DNA of 64,000 bases from Comamonas sp. GTDB lineage: Bacteria; Pseudomonadota; Gammaproteobacteria; Burkholderiales; Burkholderiaceae_C. The position numbers and the translations under genes were made by a program. Position 1 is the first letter of the stretch. The number at the start of each line of letters is the position of its first letter. This document shows positions 45,102-54,433 of the stretch, piece after piece. Where the stretch lies: assembly GCF_009360615.1 (NCBI RefSeq), contig NZ_SPEY01000025.1:34588-98587 (forward strand), in the 5' to 3' direction. A model generated the notes under the pieces. That model saw only the letters and a list, made by a program, of their open reading frames with translations. It did not search any database and was not told where the DNA came from.

Positions 45102-45921
45102 GGGCCAGGCACCGCGCTCGCACTCGCGCTTCATCCCGCAGGAAGAGATCGACGACAGCACCGTGGTGCAATGGCACTTCGGCGCGGTGGATGCGAAAGG
45201 CAGTGGTGTCTTTGCGCCTGCACAGCCGGCGGCGTTCATCCCGGCGGGGACCACGCATTTCAATGGTTTTTCCCCCTCGATTGCCCATCAGCCTCAGCCA
45301 CAGCCGGAGATGCAGGCCGTGGAGCCCGTGGAGCCAGCCGTCCCGGCTTTCGACGAGGAGCAGCTGCAGCAGATGCTGGAGCAGGCGCGCGCCGAGGGTC
45401 ATGCCCAGGGCCTGACCGAAGGCCGCGCCCAGACCCAGCAGCAATGGCAGCAGCACCTGGACGACCATATCAATGGCGCGGGCCGCGAGAGTGCGCAACG
45501 TGTCGATGGCGTGTTGCAGGGCCTCGAAGACAGCTTCAAGCAACTGCTGTCGGGCATGGCCCAGGAGTTGCTGAACCTGGCCTGCGACATCGCACGCCAG
45601 GTGGTGCGCCAGGAGCTGCGTAGCCAGCCCCAGGCCTTGCTGCCCGTGATTCGGCAAGCGCTGGACATGCTGGTCGAGGAGAGCCGCCCGGTGACAGTGC
45701 GTCTGAATCCCGCCGATTTCGAGCTGCTCGATGAAGCCCTGCGTACCGAGCATGGAGCGCACAGCCGTATCCAGTGGCTGGGCGATGCCTCGATTGAATC
45801 CGGCAATGTCAAGGTGGAATCCGGCGGTGCCGAGGTCGACGGCAGCCTGGACAAGCGCTGGCGCCGTGCCGTGGCGGCTCTGGGCCTGGTCTCCACCTGG
45901 TATGACGGAGACAAGGCATGA
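45094..45921 (+). CDS. fliH: Flagellar export ATPase regulator FliH
   Basis: 275 residues. A variable, proline-rich N-terminus (to about residue 90), a helical middle with [20 protein letters not shown] and [13 protein letters not shown] (GxxxG-like coiled segment), and a C-terminal part [20 protein letters not shown] with [17 protein letters not shown]. FliH dimers hold and inhibit the FliI ATPase. Overlaps fliG and fliI. Confidence 0.94.
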   Translation: MSKGQAPRSHSRFIPQEEIDDSTVVQWHFGAVDAKGSGVFAPAQPAAFIPAGTTHFNGFSPSIAHQPQPQPEMQAVEPVEPAVPAFDEEQLQQMLEQARAEGHAQGLTEGRAQTQQQWQQHLDDHINGAGRESAQRVDGVLQGLEDSFKQLLSGMAQELLNLACDIARQVVRQELRSQPQALLPVIRQALDMLVEESRPVTVRLNPADFELLDEALRTEHGAHSRIQWLGDASIESGNVKVESGGAEVDGSLDKRWRRAVAALGLVSTWYDGDKA

Positions 45922-47306
45922 ATCCCTGGCAGCAGTTCATGAGCCAGGCGCGCGCGCGCTATGACGAGCCGGTGCCGCTGGAATGCCAGGGGCGTCTGAC
46001 CCGGCTGACCGGCATGGTGCTGGAGGCCTCGGGGCTGCGTGTACCCGTGGGAGCGCAATGCCATATCCATCAGCAGGGGCAGGAGCCGGTGCTGGCCGAG
46101 GTGGTCGGCTTTTCCGACGAGCGCGCCTTTCTGATGCCTGCGGGCGACATTCAGGGACTATCCAGCGGCGCCATGGTGACGCCGGCTGCCCCCTTTGTTC
46201 CTGTGCCCCGTCTGGGCGTGGCGGAGACCGAGAAAGTCAGCCAGACCGTGGGGGTGCTGCGACTGCCCATGGGCGATGGCTTGCTGGGGCGGGTGGTGGA
46301 TTCGCAAGGCATTCCGCTGGACCATGCGGGCGAGCTGGGCAGTGTGGTGCCCGAGGTGCTGGACCGCAACCCGATCAACGCCATGGACCGGGACCCCGTG
46401 CGCGAGTCGCTGGATACCGGTGTCAAGGCGCTGAATGCACTGCTGACCGTGGGGCGCGGGCAGCGTCTGGGCCTGTTTGCCGGCTCGGGTGTGGGCAAGT
46501 CCGTGCTGCTGGGCATGATGGCGCGCTATACCCAGGCCGACGTGATCGTGGTGGGTCTGATCGGCGAGCGCGGCCGCGAGGTCAAGGAGTTCGTCGAGGA
46601 CATTCTGGGCGTCCAGGATCGAAGCCGTGCCGTGGTCGTGGCCGCTCCCGCCGATGCACCGCCGCTGCTGCGCATGCAGGGGGCCAGCTACGCCACGGCG
46701 ATCGCCGAGCATTTCCGCGACAAGGGCAAGCATGTGCTGCTGCTCATGGATTCCTTGACCCGCTATGCCATGGCCCAGCGCGAAATCGCCCTGGCCATCG
46801 GCGAGCCGCCGGCCACCAAGGGCTATCCGCCGTCCTGCTTTGCCAAGCTGCCCGCGCTGGTGGAGCGCAGCGGCAACGGCCTGCATGGCGTGGGCTCTAT
46901 CACGGCCTTCTATACCGTGCTGTCCGAGGGGGACGACCAGCAGGACCCGATTGCCGATGCGGCCCGGGCCATTCTCGACGGCCACGTCGTGCTCTCGCGG
47001 GCCCTGGCCGAGACCGGGCATTACCCGGCCATCGACATCGAACAGTCGGCGTCGCGCGTCATGCACAACGTGGTCTCGCGCGAGCATTTCGAGCTGGCAC
47101 GTCGCTTTCGCGCCGTCTATTCGCGCTATCAGAAAGGGCGCGATCTGGTGCAGGTCGGTGCCTATGTGCCGGGCTCCGATCCGCAACTGGACGAGGCGAT
47201 TGCGCTGCAGCCCGCCATGACCGGGTTTCTGCAGCAAAGCATGTTTGAAAGCTCCAGCATGGAGCAAAGCCTGGCCGGCATGGCGCAAGCCATGCAGCGG
47301 GGCTGA
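45918..47306 (+). CDS. fliI: Flagellum-specific export ATPase FliI
   Basis: 462 residues. Walker [18 protein letters not shown] (about residues 185-200), Walker B region [20 protein letters not shown], and the F1-beta-like [20 protein letters not shown]. Energises export with FliH and FliJ. Starts at an ATG overlapping the fliH stop by 4 nt. Confidence 0.97.
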   Translation: MNPWQQFMSQARARYDEPVPLECQGRLTRLTGMVLEASGLRVPVGAQCHIHQQGQEPVLAEVVGFSDERAFLMPAGDIQGLSSGAMVTPAAPFVPVPRLGVAETEKVSQTVGVLRLPMGDGLLGRVVDSQGIPLDHAGELGSVVPEVLDRNPINAMDRDPVRESLDTGVKALNALLTVGRGQRLGLFAGSGVGKSVLLGMMARYTQADVIVVGLIGERGREVKEFVEDILGVQDRSRAVVVAAPADAPPLLRMQGASYATAIAEHFRDKGKHVLLLMDSLTRYAMAQREIALAIGEPPATKGYPPSCFAKLPALVERSGNGLHGVGSITAFYTVLSEGDDQQDPIADAARAILDGHVVLSRALAETGHYPAIDIEQSASRVMHNVVSREHFELARRFRAVYSRYQKGRDLVQVGAYVPGSDPQLDEAIALQPAMTGFLQQSMFESSSMEQSLAGMAQAMQRG

Positions 47307-47339
47307 GACTAAACGGGTTAGCCAGAGGGAGAGTCGCAG

Positions 47340-47804
47340 ATGTCGTCCTTGAATGCCTTGAACGTTGCCATTGATGCCGCAGAACGCAAGCGTGACGCGG
47401 CGCGGACTGCCATGCAGGAGCGACAGCGCGCCCAGCAGGCAGCGCAGGCCCAGATGGATCAGTTGCAGGGCTATGTCCTGGAGATGCAGGCGCGCTGGGG
47501 GGCTCAGGAAGGTCAGGCCGTGCAGCCCGAAGTCATGCATCACCAGTATCAGTTCATGGAGCGCCTTCAGCACGCCATCGGCTTGCAGACCCGTGTGCTG
47601 GCCGATCAGGACATTCGCCTGGAGACGGCGCGCCAGGCGCTGCTGGCGGCCGAGCTGCGCGTGAGCAGCCTGCAGAAGGTGGTACAGGCCCGCCGCCGTG
47701 ATGTGGCACTGGCCCAGATGCGGCGCGAGCAGAAAGATACCGACGAGCGCGCCAGCATGGCCTTTTTTCGACGCAGCTTCGGCCTGCAACTTCAGGAGGC
47801 CTGA
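47340..47804 (+). CDS. fliJ: Flagellar export protein FliJ
   Basis: 154 residues, a long antiparallel coiled coil (AERKRDAARTAMQERQRAQQ, QALLAAELRVSSLQKVVQAR). The C-terminal DERASMAFFRRSFGLQ is typical. FliJ is the central stalk of the FliI hexamer and a chaperone escort. Position between fliI and fliK supports the call. Confidence 0.92.
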   Translation: MSSLNALNVAIDAAERKRDAARTAMQERQRAQQAAQAQMDQLQGYVLEMQARWGAQEGQAVQPEVMHHQYQFMERLQHAIGLQTRVLADQDIRLETARQALLAAELRVSSLQKVVQARRRDVALAQMRREQKDTDERASMAFFRRSFGLQLQEA

Positions 47805-47806
47805 GC

Positions 47807-49123
47807 ATGGCGGAAACCAGAATTGAGGGACCGCGCAGCGTCGAGGCGCGCACCGGCAAGGCCGTGGCGCAGTCCATGAGTGCAGCCAAAAGCGTGACGG
47901 CCGCAACTGGCGAGGCCGGACAGGGTTTTTCATCGCTGTTGGCGTCGCTGGACGGCATCGGCACTGCGGGCCTGCCGCAGGCTGTGTTGCAGAGCACCGA
48001 GATGTCGGACACCAGGTGGGGGCCGGGCGAGCAGGAGGCACTGCTGGTTGCTCAGGGCCATGCGCCGTGGATGAGCCTGGTCGGCCAGACTGCACAGCTG
48101 GACGGTCAGGGCGATACCGATCTGCGCCAGGGCGTGGCCACAGACTTTCTTTCGGGCCGAGGCCATGCCGCGCAGCTGGCACACCGCCAGGCTCTGCAGC
48201 CCGAGTCCGGGCAGGCGCATGCTGCATTCATGGGCAAGGAACTTTCGTCAAATCAGACGCAGGCATATGGAGAGCAGGCGCAGGTAGCTATCAATTCTGA
48301 GGGGGCTGCCTTGCAGTCGCCGCAGGACGTGAGGACGCAGGCAGGGGATGGCGTGCACAGTACGCTGGCGTCGGTGGCAGAAGAAGCGCCTGCTGCACGC
48401 ATCGAGTCTGCGGTGCATAAGGCGCAGGCATTGCCGCAGCAAGGCATCAGCCTGCAGGGCATGACGGGCGTACAGCCGCAGGCTCTGGAAGGGCTCAAGG
48501 ATTTGCTGCGTGCGGCCCGCTCGCCCCAGCAGGATGAAGCTGCGCCGCAGGGCAGGACGGCCGCCGTGCCGGGCGGACCCGACCTGCAGGCTGCAGCCGC
48601 TGCCGTCGGGGCAGCCATGGGGGCGGCGAGCGCGGGCACGCAGGGCGGTGGCCAGAGCGGCTCCGACGTCGGCCAGAGCCTGGCGGGCCAGGATGCGGCG
48701 CCTGCCGAGCGCGAGCAGGAGGTTTCCGAGCAGGTGGCCTTCTGGGTGCACCAGAAGACGCAGAATGCCGCACTGTCGATCCAGCATGAGGGCAAGCCGA
48801 TCCAGGTTCAGGTGCAGCTGAACGGCCAGCAGGCTCATGTGCGTTTTGCGGCGGGCGATGAGCAGGCTCGCCAGCTGCTGTCCGATGGTCAGGCTCAGCT
48901 GCGCGAGCTGTTGCAGGCCCAGGGTTTGCATCTGAGCGGCGTCAGCGTGGATGCGGGCGGTGCCGACGCACGATCCAGTGGCAACAGTCAGGACGATGAC
49001 GCCCGGCGCGGCCAGGCCAGGGTGTCCCGGGTCTCGGTCAATGCGGCCGAGCTGCCCTCGGGTGCAGCAGTTGCCCGCCATGGCGCGCGGCCAGTGCAGC
49101 CCGGTGTGGACCTTTTCGTGTGA
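47807..49123 (+). CDS. fliK: Flagellar hook-length control protein FliK
   Basis: 438 residues. The N-terminal two thirds are low-complexity, rich in A/G/Q, as expected of the ruler region. The conserved C-terminal FliK domain (about residues 310-385) has NAALSIQHEGKPIQVQVQLN and DEQARQLLSDGQAQLRELLQ with GLHLSGVSVD. FliK switches FlhB specificity when the hook is complete. Starts 2 nt after fliJ and is followed by a terminator. Confidence 0.93.
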   Translation: MAETRIEGPRSVEARTGKAVAQSMSAAKSVTAATGEAGQGFSSLLASLDGIGTAGLPQAVLQSTEMSDTRWGPGEQEALLVAQGHAPWMSLVGQTAQLDGQGDTDLRQGVATDFLSGRGHAAQLAHRQALQPESGQAHAAFMGKELSSNQTQAYGEQAQVAINSEGAALQSPQDVRTQAGDGVHSTLASVAEEAPAARIESAVHKAQALPQQGISLQGMTGVQPQALEGLKDLLRAARSPQQDEAAPQGRTAAVPGGPDLQAAAAAVGAAMGAASAGTQGGGQSGSDVGQSLAGQDAAPAEREQEVSEQVAFWVHQKTQNAALSIQHEGKPIQVQVQLNGQQAHVRFAAGDEQARQLLSDGQAQLRELLQAQGLHLSGVSVDAGGADARSSGNSQDDDARRGQARVSRVSVNAAELPSGAAVARHGARPVQPGVDLFV

Positions 49124-49165
49124 ATGAGCAGATCCGGATCACGGCAACGGTGAGCCGTTCATGAC

Positions 49166-49199
49166 GCGAAACCCGGAATGAAGCCGGGTTTCGCGCTTT
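49166..49199 (+). terminator. Rho-independent terminator after fliK
   Basis: An 11-bp perfect stem (GCGAAACCCGG / CCGGGTTTCGC) with a 7-nt loop followed by GCTTTTATT. It separates fliFGHIJK from fliLMNOPQR, so fliL should have its own promoter in the next 110 bp; I could not identify it. Confidence 0.88.
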
Positions 49200-49312
49200 T
49201 ATTCGGGCAATGGCCGGCAGGGCGGGCGGCGAATAATTCAGGCGTGGATCTTCCGTGTCGCGGCAATGGCTGCGGGGTGGATGCAGTCCCCCACTCTTGA
49301 GGAATACCCGCC

Positions 49313-49867
49313 GTGTCAGCCAATCCCAATGCCGCCCCAGTCGCTCCTGCTCCTGCCAAAAGCAAGAAGCTGATCGTCATCGTGGCCATCGTTGCCGTGC
49401 TGGCCATCGTGGCTGCTGCAGCCTATGTGCTGATGATGCAACGACAGCACAGCAGCGCCGATGGCGAAGAAGACGTCAGCGCCAAAGCCACGGTGCCCAC
49501 TTTCCTGCCGCTGGACAACATGGTGGCCAACCTTGCCGATCCCGGCGGCGACCGCTTTGTGCAGCTGGGCATCACGCTGGAGCTGGCCGACGAGAAGACG
49601 GCATCCACCGTCAAGCAATACCTGCCCAGCATCCGCAACGGCATTCTGATGCTGGTGTCGCAGCGCACGGCCGACGAGCTGCTAGCGCGCGAGGGCAAGG
49701 AAAAGCTGGCCGCAGACATTCTCACCGAGGTCTCTGCGCCACTGGGCTTCGGTGCGGGTGCCAAGAAGCGCTCTCGCGACGACGAGGACGCCGACGAAGA
49801 CAGCCCACGTGCCAACCGCAAGGGGCCTGTGCGTCGCGTGCTGTTCTCCAGCTTCATCATTCAGTGA
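49313..49867 (+). CDS. fliL: Flagellar basal body-associated protein FliL
   Basis: 184 residues with a GTG start preceded by GAGGA. One TM helix at about 18-40 (IVIVAIVAVLAIVAAAAYVL) and a periplasmic FliL domain with LPLDNMVANLADPGGDRFVQ followed by LGITLELADEK, and VKQYLPSIRNGILMLVSQRT. Near the C-terminus is an acidic, low-complexity insert (RSRDDEDADEDS). FliL associates with the stator. First gene of fliLMNOPQR. Confidence 0.95.
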   Translation: MSANPNAAPVAPAPAKSKKLIVIVAIVAVLAIVAAAAYVLMMQRQHSSADGEEDVSAKATVPTFLPLDNMVANLADPGGDRFVQLGITLELADEKTASTVKQYLPSIRNGILMLVSQRTADELLAREGKEKLAADILTEVSAPLGFGAGAKKRSRDDEDADEDSPRANRKGPVRRVLFSSFIIQ

Positions 49868-49882
49868 GCAGGGAGGGAGTGC

Positions 49883-50887
49883 ATGAGCGATTCTTTTCTC
49901 TCCCAGGAAGAGGTTGATGCTCTTCTTGAAGGCGTTACCGGCGAAAGCCAGCGTTCCGAGGTGGTGGAGGTCGATCTCGGCCAGGTTCGCAGCTACGACA
50001 TCTCCAGCCAGGAACGTATCGTGCGTGGGCGCATGCCCACCATGGAAATTGTCAACGAGCGCTTTGCCCGCAACTTCCGCATCGGCCTGTTCAACTTCAT
50101 CCGCCGCAGTCCCGAGGTCTCCGTCGGCACGGTGACGGTGCAGCGCTACAGCGCCTTCCTGCGCGAGCTGGCCGTTCCCACCAACTTCAACATCATGGCC
50201 ATTCGCCCGCTGCGCGGCAATGGTCTGATCGTCTGCGATCCCTCGCTGGTGTTCGGCGTGATCGATACGCTGTACGGCGGCACGGGGCGCCTGCAGACCC
50301 GCATCGAGGGGCGCGATTTCTCGACCACCGAGCAGCGCGTGATCAACCGCATGGTCAATGTGATCTGCGAGGAATACAAAAAAGCCTGGCATGGCATCTA
50401 TCCGCTGGAGCTGGCCTATCAGCGCTCGGAAATGCAGCCGCAGTTCGCTAATATCGCCACGCCCAGCGAAATCGTCGTCTCCACGGCCTTTCAGCTGGAA
50501 ATCGGCGATATCTCGGGCTCCATCCACATCTGCATGCCCTATGCGACGCTGGAGCCCATTCGCGACGTGCTGTATTCGTCCACCCAGGGCGATGCCATCG
50601 AAGTGGACCGCCGCTGGGTCAAGGTGCTGACGCGGGAGATTCAGGCTGCCGAGGTCACGCTGGTGGCCGAGCTGGCCCGTGCCGATGCCACGGTGGAGCA
50701 GCTGCTGGCCATGCGCCCGGGTGACTTTATCGAGCTCGACCGCGAGCCACTGATTCGCGCCTCCATTGGTGGGGTGCCGGTTTTCGAGTGCCAGTACGGC
50801 ACGCACAACGACAAATATGCAATCCGCGTGGAACGCAGCCTGCGCGGCGGCGATACCAGCTGGATGGGAGAGAAGCATGGCAATTGA
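49883..50887 (+). CDS. fliM: Flagellar motor switch protein FliM
   Basis: 334 residues. N-terminal CheY-P-binding segment MSDSFLSQEEVDALLEGVTG, the CheC-like middle domain (EIVNERFARNFRIGLFNFIR, and GGTGRLQTRIEGRDFSTTEQ with RVINRMVN), and the C-terminal SpoA domain ending RSLRGGDTSWMGEKHGN. Stop overlaps fliN by 11 nt. Confidence 0.97.
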   Translation: MSDSFLSQEEVDALLEGVTGESQRSEVVEVDLGQVRSYDISSQERIVRGRMPTMEIVNERFARNFRIGLFNFIRRSPEVSVGTVTVQRYSAFLRELAVPTNFNIMAIRPLRGNGLIVCDPSLVFGVIDTLYGGTGRLQTRIEGRDFSTTEQRVINRMVNVICEEYKKAWHGIYPLELAYQRSEMQPQFANIATPSEIVVSTAFQLEIGDISGSIHICMPYATLEPIRDVLYSSTQGDAIEVDRRWVKVLTREIQAAEVTLVAELARADATVEQLLAMRPGDFIELDREPLIRASIGGVPVFECQYGTHNDKYAIRVERSLRGGDTSWMGEKHGN

Positions 50888-51311
50888 CGACAACAACAAG
50901 CCCGCGGGTGACGATCCGTTCTCCGGGTGGGCCGAAGCGCTGGAAGAGCAGCGTCAGCATGACCAGGCCGTCGAAGGCCCCGATCTGTCGGATCAGGGCG
51001 GGCCGCTGGCGGGCGAACCCGCACGCAGCTATGGCGATGTACCGGTACACGATATCAACATGGTGCTGGACATTCCGGTTCAGCTGTCCGTGGAGCTGGG
51101 TCGCACCAAGGTGCCGATCAAGTACATCCTGCAACTGGCTCAGGGCTCCGTCGTGGAGCTTGATGCTCTGGCAGGCGAACCCATGGATGTGCTGGTCAAC
51201 GGCTACCTGATCGCCCAGGGCGAAGTGGTGGTGGTCAACGACAAGTTCGGTATCCGTCTGACGGACGTGGTGACGCCGTCCGAGCGCCTGCGCCGGGTCA
51301 GCCGTGGTTGA
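50877..51311 (+). CDS. fliN: Flagellar motor switch protein FliN
   Basis: 144 residues from MAIDDNNKPAGDDPFSGW. The C-terminal SpoA domain is well conserved: INMVLDIPVQLSVELGRTKV, LAQGSVVELDALAGEPMDVL, and VNGYLIAQGEVVVVNDKFGI. FliN forms the lower C-ring. Starts inside the end of fliM. Confidence 0.97.
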   Translation: MAIDDNNKPAGDDPFSGWAEALEEQRQHDQAVEGPDLSDQGGPLAGEPARSYGDVPVHDINMVLDIPVQLSVELGRTKVPIKYILQLAQGSVVELDALAGEPMDVLVNGYLIAQGEVVVVNDKFGIRLTDVVTPSERLRRVSRG

Positions 51312-51735
51312 GAGCACGGCCCACTCTGCGGCAGCGGCCCCTTCCATGTGGCCCACGCTGCTGCTGGTCATGCTCTTTGTGGCAGTCATGGCGGCGTTGC
51401 CCTGGCTGGTGCGTCGTCTCCAGCAGAAAAACCTCCTGCCCCGCGGCATGGGCATGGCCCGCGGTGCCGCAGCCGTGCCGGCACAGGTCCTGGGCACCCT
51501 GGCCATCGGCCCGCAGCAGCGGGTAGTGACCGTGCAGCTGGGTGACGGTGAGCAGGCCGTGCGTCTGGTGCTGGGCGTGACGGCACAGCAGATTCAATGC
51601 CTGCATGTGCTGCAAGAGCCGTCGGCTGCCTTGCCACCAGCCCGTGCAGCCCATTCACCTGCCGTTTCGTCGTTCACGGACTCGCTGATGCGCGCGCAGG
51701 CCGACGAAGCGGCCCGGAATTCTGGAAATGTCTAA
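51304..51735 (+). CDS. fliO: Flagellar biosynthesis protein FliO
   Basis: 143 residues with a GTG start overlapping the fliN stop by 8 nt. One TM helix (about residues 15-38: [20 protein letters not shown]), then the FliO cytoplasmic domain with [20 protein letters not shown] and [19 protein letters not shown]. FliO assists FliP ring assembly. The TM begins at an internal ATG, so the exact start is uncertain. Confidence 0.88.
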   Translation: MVESTAHSAAAAPSMWPTLLLVMLFVAVMAALPWLVRRLQQKNLLPRGMGMARGAAAVPAQVLGTLAIGPQQRVVTVQLGDGEQAVRLVLGVTAQQIQCLHVLQEPSAALPPARAAHSPAVSSFTDSLMRAQADEAARNSGNV

Positions 51736-52477
51736 ATTCGTCTCTCGTGCTGCCGCAGCCGTCCTGCTGGCGATGCCCCTGATGGCAGGCGCCCAGGGCG
51801 CACCCGCCAGTCTGCCGCTGCTGGTGGGCCAGGGCGCGGGCGGCACCAGCTATTCGGTGCCCATCCAGACGCTGCTGTTCTTCACGGCGCTGTCGTTTCT
51901 GCCCGCCATCTTGTTGTTGATGACAGGCTTCACCCGCATCGTCATCGTGCTGAGCCTGCTGCGCCAGGCGCTGGGCACGCAGTCTGCACCGCCCAATCAG
52001 GTGGTGATAGGCCTGTCGTTGTTTCTCACCATGTTCGTGATGGGGCCCACGCTGGACAAGGTCTATCAGGATGCATACCTGCCCTACACGCAGAACAGCA
52101 TCAGCTTCGAGCAAGCCGTGGAAAAGGCCGAAGCCCCGATGCGAGGCTTCATGCTCAAGCAGACGCGCCAGTCTGACTTTGCGCTGTTCAAGCGCCTGGC
52201 CAAGCTGGATGCGAACGTCACGGCGGAAACGGCCCCTCTTCGCGTGCTGGTTCCGGCCTTTGTGACCAGCGAGCTGAAAACCGCTTTCCAGATCGGTTTC
52301 ATGATCTTCATTCCGTTTCTGATCATCGACATGGTGGTGTCTTCCATCCTCATGTCGCTGGGCATGATGATGCTTTCGCCGGTGCTGGTGGCCCTGCCGT
52401 TCAAGCTGATGCTGTTCGTGCTGGCCGATGGCTGGAACCTGATCATCGGCTCTCTGGCGGCGAGCTTTGCAGTGTGA
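51728..52477 (+). CDS. fliP: Flagellar export gate protein FliP
   Basis: 249 residues with a signal peptide (about 1-22, cut near MAGA), typical for FliP. Conserved stretches: [20 protein letters not shown] with [15 protein letters not shown], and [19 protein letters not shown] [40 protein letters not shown]. FliP forms the pore with FliQ and FliR. Overlaps fliO by 8 nt. Confidence 0.97.
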   Translation: MSKFVSRAAAAVLLAMPLMAGAQGAPASLPLLVGQGAGGTSYSVPIQTLLFFTALSFLPAILLLMTGFTRIVIVLSLLRQALGTQSAPPNQVVIGLSLFLTMFVMGPTLDKVYQDAYLPYTQNSISFEQAVEKAEAPMRGFMLKQTRQSDFALFKRLAKLDANVTAETAPLRVLVPAFVTSELKTAFQIGFMIFIPFLIIDMVVSSILMSLGMMMLSPVLVALPFKLMLFVLADGWNLIIGSLAASFAV

Positions 52478-52483
52478 GAAGTC

Positions 52484-52575
52484 CGCCTGAGGCGCTTGCC
52501 CAGACGGCCCCGCGCCTTCCCCCATGGGGACGACAGCTTCGGTGCGGGACGGCCCTTCCTCGGCGCCTCGCACAT
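52484..52575. repeat. Comamonadaceae-type intergenic repeat, copy C (fliP-fliQ gap)
   Basis: CCTGAGGCGCTTGCC...GCGCCTTCCCCCATGGGG...GACGACAGC...GTGCGGGACGGCCC...GGCGCCTC. The ends form an inverted pair (GAGGCGC / GCGCCTC) about 75 bp apart. It sits in a 152-bp gap inside an operon whose other genes are spaced by a few nucleotides or overlap. Related to copies A and B. Confidence 0.6.
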
Positions 52576-52629
52576 TGAGCCGTGCCGGTTGCAAGTGTAT
52601 TGGATTCATTGAATTTTTAAGAGAACGTC

Positions 52630-52899
52630 ATGACCTCTCAGTTTGTTCTGACCTTTGGCCGCGAGGCACTGACCCTGCTGCTCATGATCTCCATGCCGGT
52701 GCTGGGGGTGGTCATGGGCGTGGGCCTGCTGGTGAGCGTCTTCCAGGCCGTGACCCAGGTGCATGAGGCCACGCTGGCCTTCGTGCCCAAGCTGATCGCC
52801 GCCGTGCTGGTGTTTGCCGTGGCGGGACCATGGATGCTGTCCACGTTGGTGGATTTCATTCGCCGCACCATAGAGAGCATTCCAGGTTCGGTGGGATGA
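52630..52899 (+). CDS. fliQ: Flagellar export gate protein FliQ
   Basis: 89 residues, the family length, with two TM helices (about 12-40 and 52-75). Conserved ALTLLLMISMPVLGVVMGVG followed by LLVSVFQAVTQVHEATLAFV, then PKLIAAVL. Stop overlaps fliR by 4 nt. Confidence 0.97.
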   Translation: MTSQFVLTFGREALTLLLMISMPVLGVVMGVGLLVSVFQAVTQVHEATLAFVPKLIAAVLVFAVAGPWMLSTLVDFIRRTIESIPGSVG

Positions 52900-53660
52900 T
52901 TTCCTTCAGCGAAGCCCAGATCGCCGCCTGGCTCTCGCCGCTGATCTGGCCATTTGTGCGCGTGCTGGCGCTGTTCACCACGGCGCCTGTGTTTTCTCAG
53001 AAAGCCATTCCCATGCGGCTCAAGGTCGGGCTGGCTTTTCTGGTTGCGCTTTGCGCCCAGCCCGTGCTGGGCGTGCAGACGGTGGTCAGCATTGCTTCGG
53101 CCCAGGCACTGGGCACGCTGGTGCAGCAGGTGGTGATCGGCCTGTCCGTGGGCTTTGCCGTCCGCCTGGTGATGGCGGCCATCGAGGTCGCGGGTGAAGT
53201 GATCGGCCTGCAGATGGGCTTGAACTTCGCTTCGTTCTTCGACCCGACCAGCAATGCCCAGCTCAGTGCCGTGGCGCGCTTCATGGTGCAGATCGCCACC
53301 TTGCTGTTCATCGTCATCAACGGCCATCTGCTGGTGCTGATGGCGGTTCTCAAGAGCTTTGAGGCCTTCCCTGTCGACGGCAACTTTCTGCAGGCCATCT
53401 CCCAGATGCGGATTCACGAAATGGGCAGCGCCGTATTTGCCAGCGCGTTCTGGATTGCCCTGCCCATGATTGCCATGCTGCTGTTCGTCAACCTGGTGCT
53501 GGGCATCATCTCCCGGGTCGCGCCACAGATGAATATCTATGCCGTGGGCTTTCCGGTCACCCTGACTGTGGGTCTGCTGGGTCTGACGGCGACTCTGCCG
53601 TTGCTGGAGCAGCCTCTGGTGGCCCTGCTGCAAAAGGGAATGACGGTGTTCGGGGTCTAG
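52896..53660 (+). CDS. fliR: Flagellar export gate protein FliR
   Basis: 254 residues from MISFSEAQIAAWLSPLIWPF, with about six TM helices. Conserved RVLALFTTAPVFSQKAIPMR, GLQMGLNFASFFDPTSNAQL and ATLLFIVINGHLLVLMAVLK. Completes the FliPQR core. Last gene of the fli cluster; I see no strong terminator in the 80 bp before the convergent regulator gene. Confidence 0.97.
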   Translation: MISFSEAQIAAWLSPLIWPFVRVLALFTTAPVFSQKAIPMRLKVGLAFLVALCAQPVLGVQTVVSIASAQALGTLVQQVVIGLSVGFAVRLVMAAIEVAGEVIGLQMGLNFASFFDPTSNAQLSAVARFMVQIATLLFIVINGHLLVLMAVLKSFEAFPVDGNFLQAISQMRIHEMGSAVFASAFWIALPMIAMLLFVNLVLGIISRVAPQMNIYAVGFPVTLTVGLLGLTATLPLLEQPLVALLQKGMTVFGV

Positions 53661-53740
53661 GGCGAGTGACTACTCTTTTGAGGGCTTGATGCGCTTTGCA
53701 GGGAAACGCATGAAGTCATGCCTGGCTTTTGACCAGCGGC

Positions 53741-54379
53741 TCAGGGCGTATCAATCAGTCCGTTCTTGATGGCATAGGCGGTCAGCTCCGCGTTGCTGCC
53801 CATCCCCAGTTTCTCCAGCACCCGTGCCCGGTACACGCTGACCGTCTTGGGGCTGAGCATCAACTCCTGTGCAATCTCGGTCTGGCGCTGACCGCTGGCA
53901 ATCTTCAGCAGCGTCTGCATCTCGCGCTCGGACAAGGTTTCGTGCGGCACGGGGGCCGCAGGCTGGGCCAGGCTGTCGGCCAGCATCTGAGCCACCTCGG
54001 GAGTCAGGTATTTGCGTCCGCTGTGGACGGTGCGCACCGCGTCGATCAGCAGCACCGGATCCCCTGCCTTGTTGGCATAGCCGGCCGCACCGGCCTTGAT
54101 GCTGCGCAATGCATACTGGTCTTCGGGATACATGGAGACCATGATGACGCGGATCTGTGGATGCGTTTCGCGCACGCTGGCCAGCACTTCCAGGCCGCTG
54201 CGGCCCGGCATGTTGATGTCCAGCAGCAGCACGTCACAGGTGGCGTCGCGCAATTGCTCGCGCAGCTCGGCATAGCTGCCTGCTTCTGCAGTGACGCTGA
54301 TGTCCGTCGCCTCTGCCAGGGTGTCGCGTATGCCCCGGCGCAAAATGGCATGGTCGTCGCACAGCACCACGTGAATCAA
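53741..54379 (-). CDS. NarL/FixJ-family response regulator
   Basis: 212 residues. Receiver domain (about 1-120) with acidic pair DD at residues 8-9, phosphoacceptor D54 in VLLLDINMPGRSGLEVL, then AAGYANKAG. LuxR-type HTH (about 145-205): LSEREMQTLLKIASGQRQTE and IAQELMLSPKTVSVYRARVL. It lies 54 nt downstream of a histidine-kinase gene on the same strand, so the two form a two-component pair between fliR and the che cluster. Target genes are unknown. Confidence 0.92.
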   Translation of the reverse strand: MIHVVLCDDHAILRRGIRDTLAEATDISVTAEAGSYAELREQLRDATCDVLLLDINMPGRSGLEVLASVRETHPQIRVIMVSMYPEDQYALRSIKAGAAGYANKAGDPVLLIDAVRTVHSGRKYLTPEVAQMLADSLAQPAAPVPHETLSEREMQTLLKIASGQRQTEIAQELMLSPKTVSVYRARVLEKLGMGSNAELTAYAIKNGLIDTP

Positions 54380-54433
54380 AGTCGCTCTCCCAGGAAGTCA
54401 GATGGCAGGCCGGGCAAGCGCGTGTTCGGGGGC

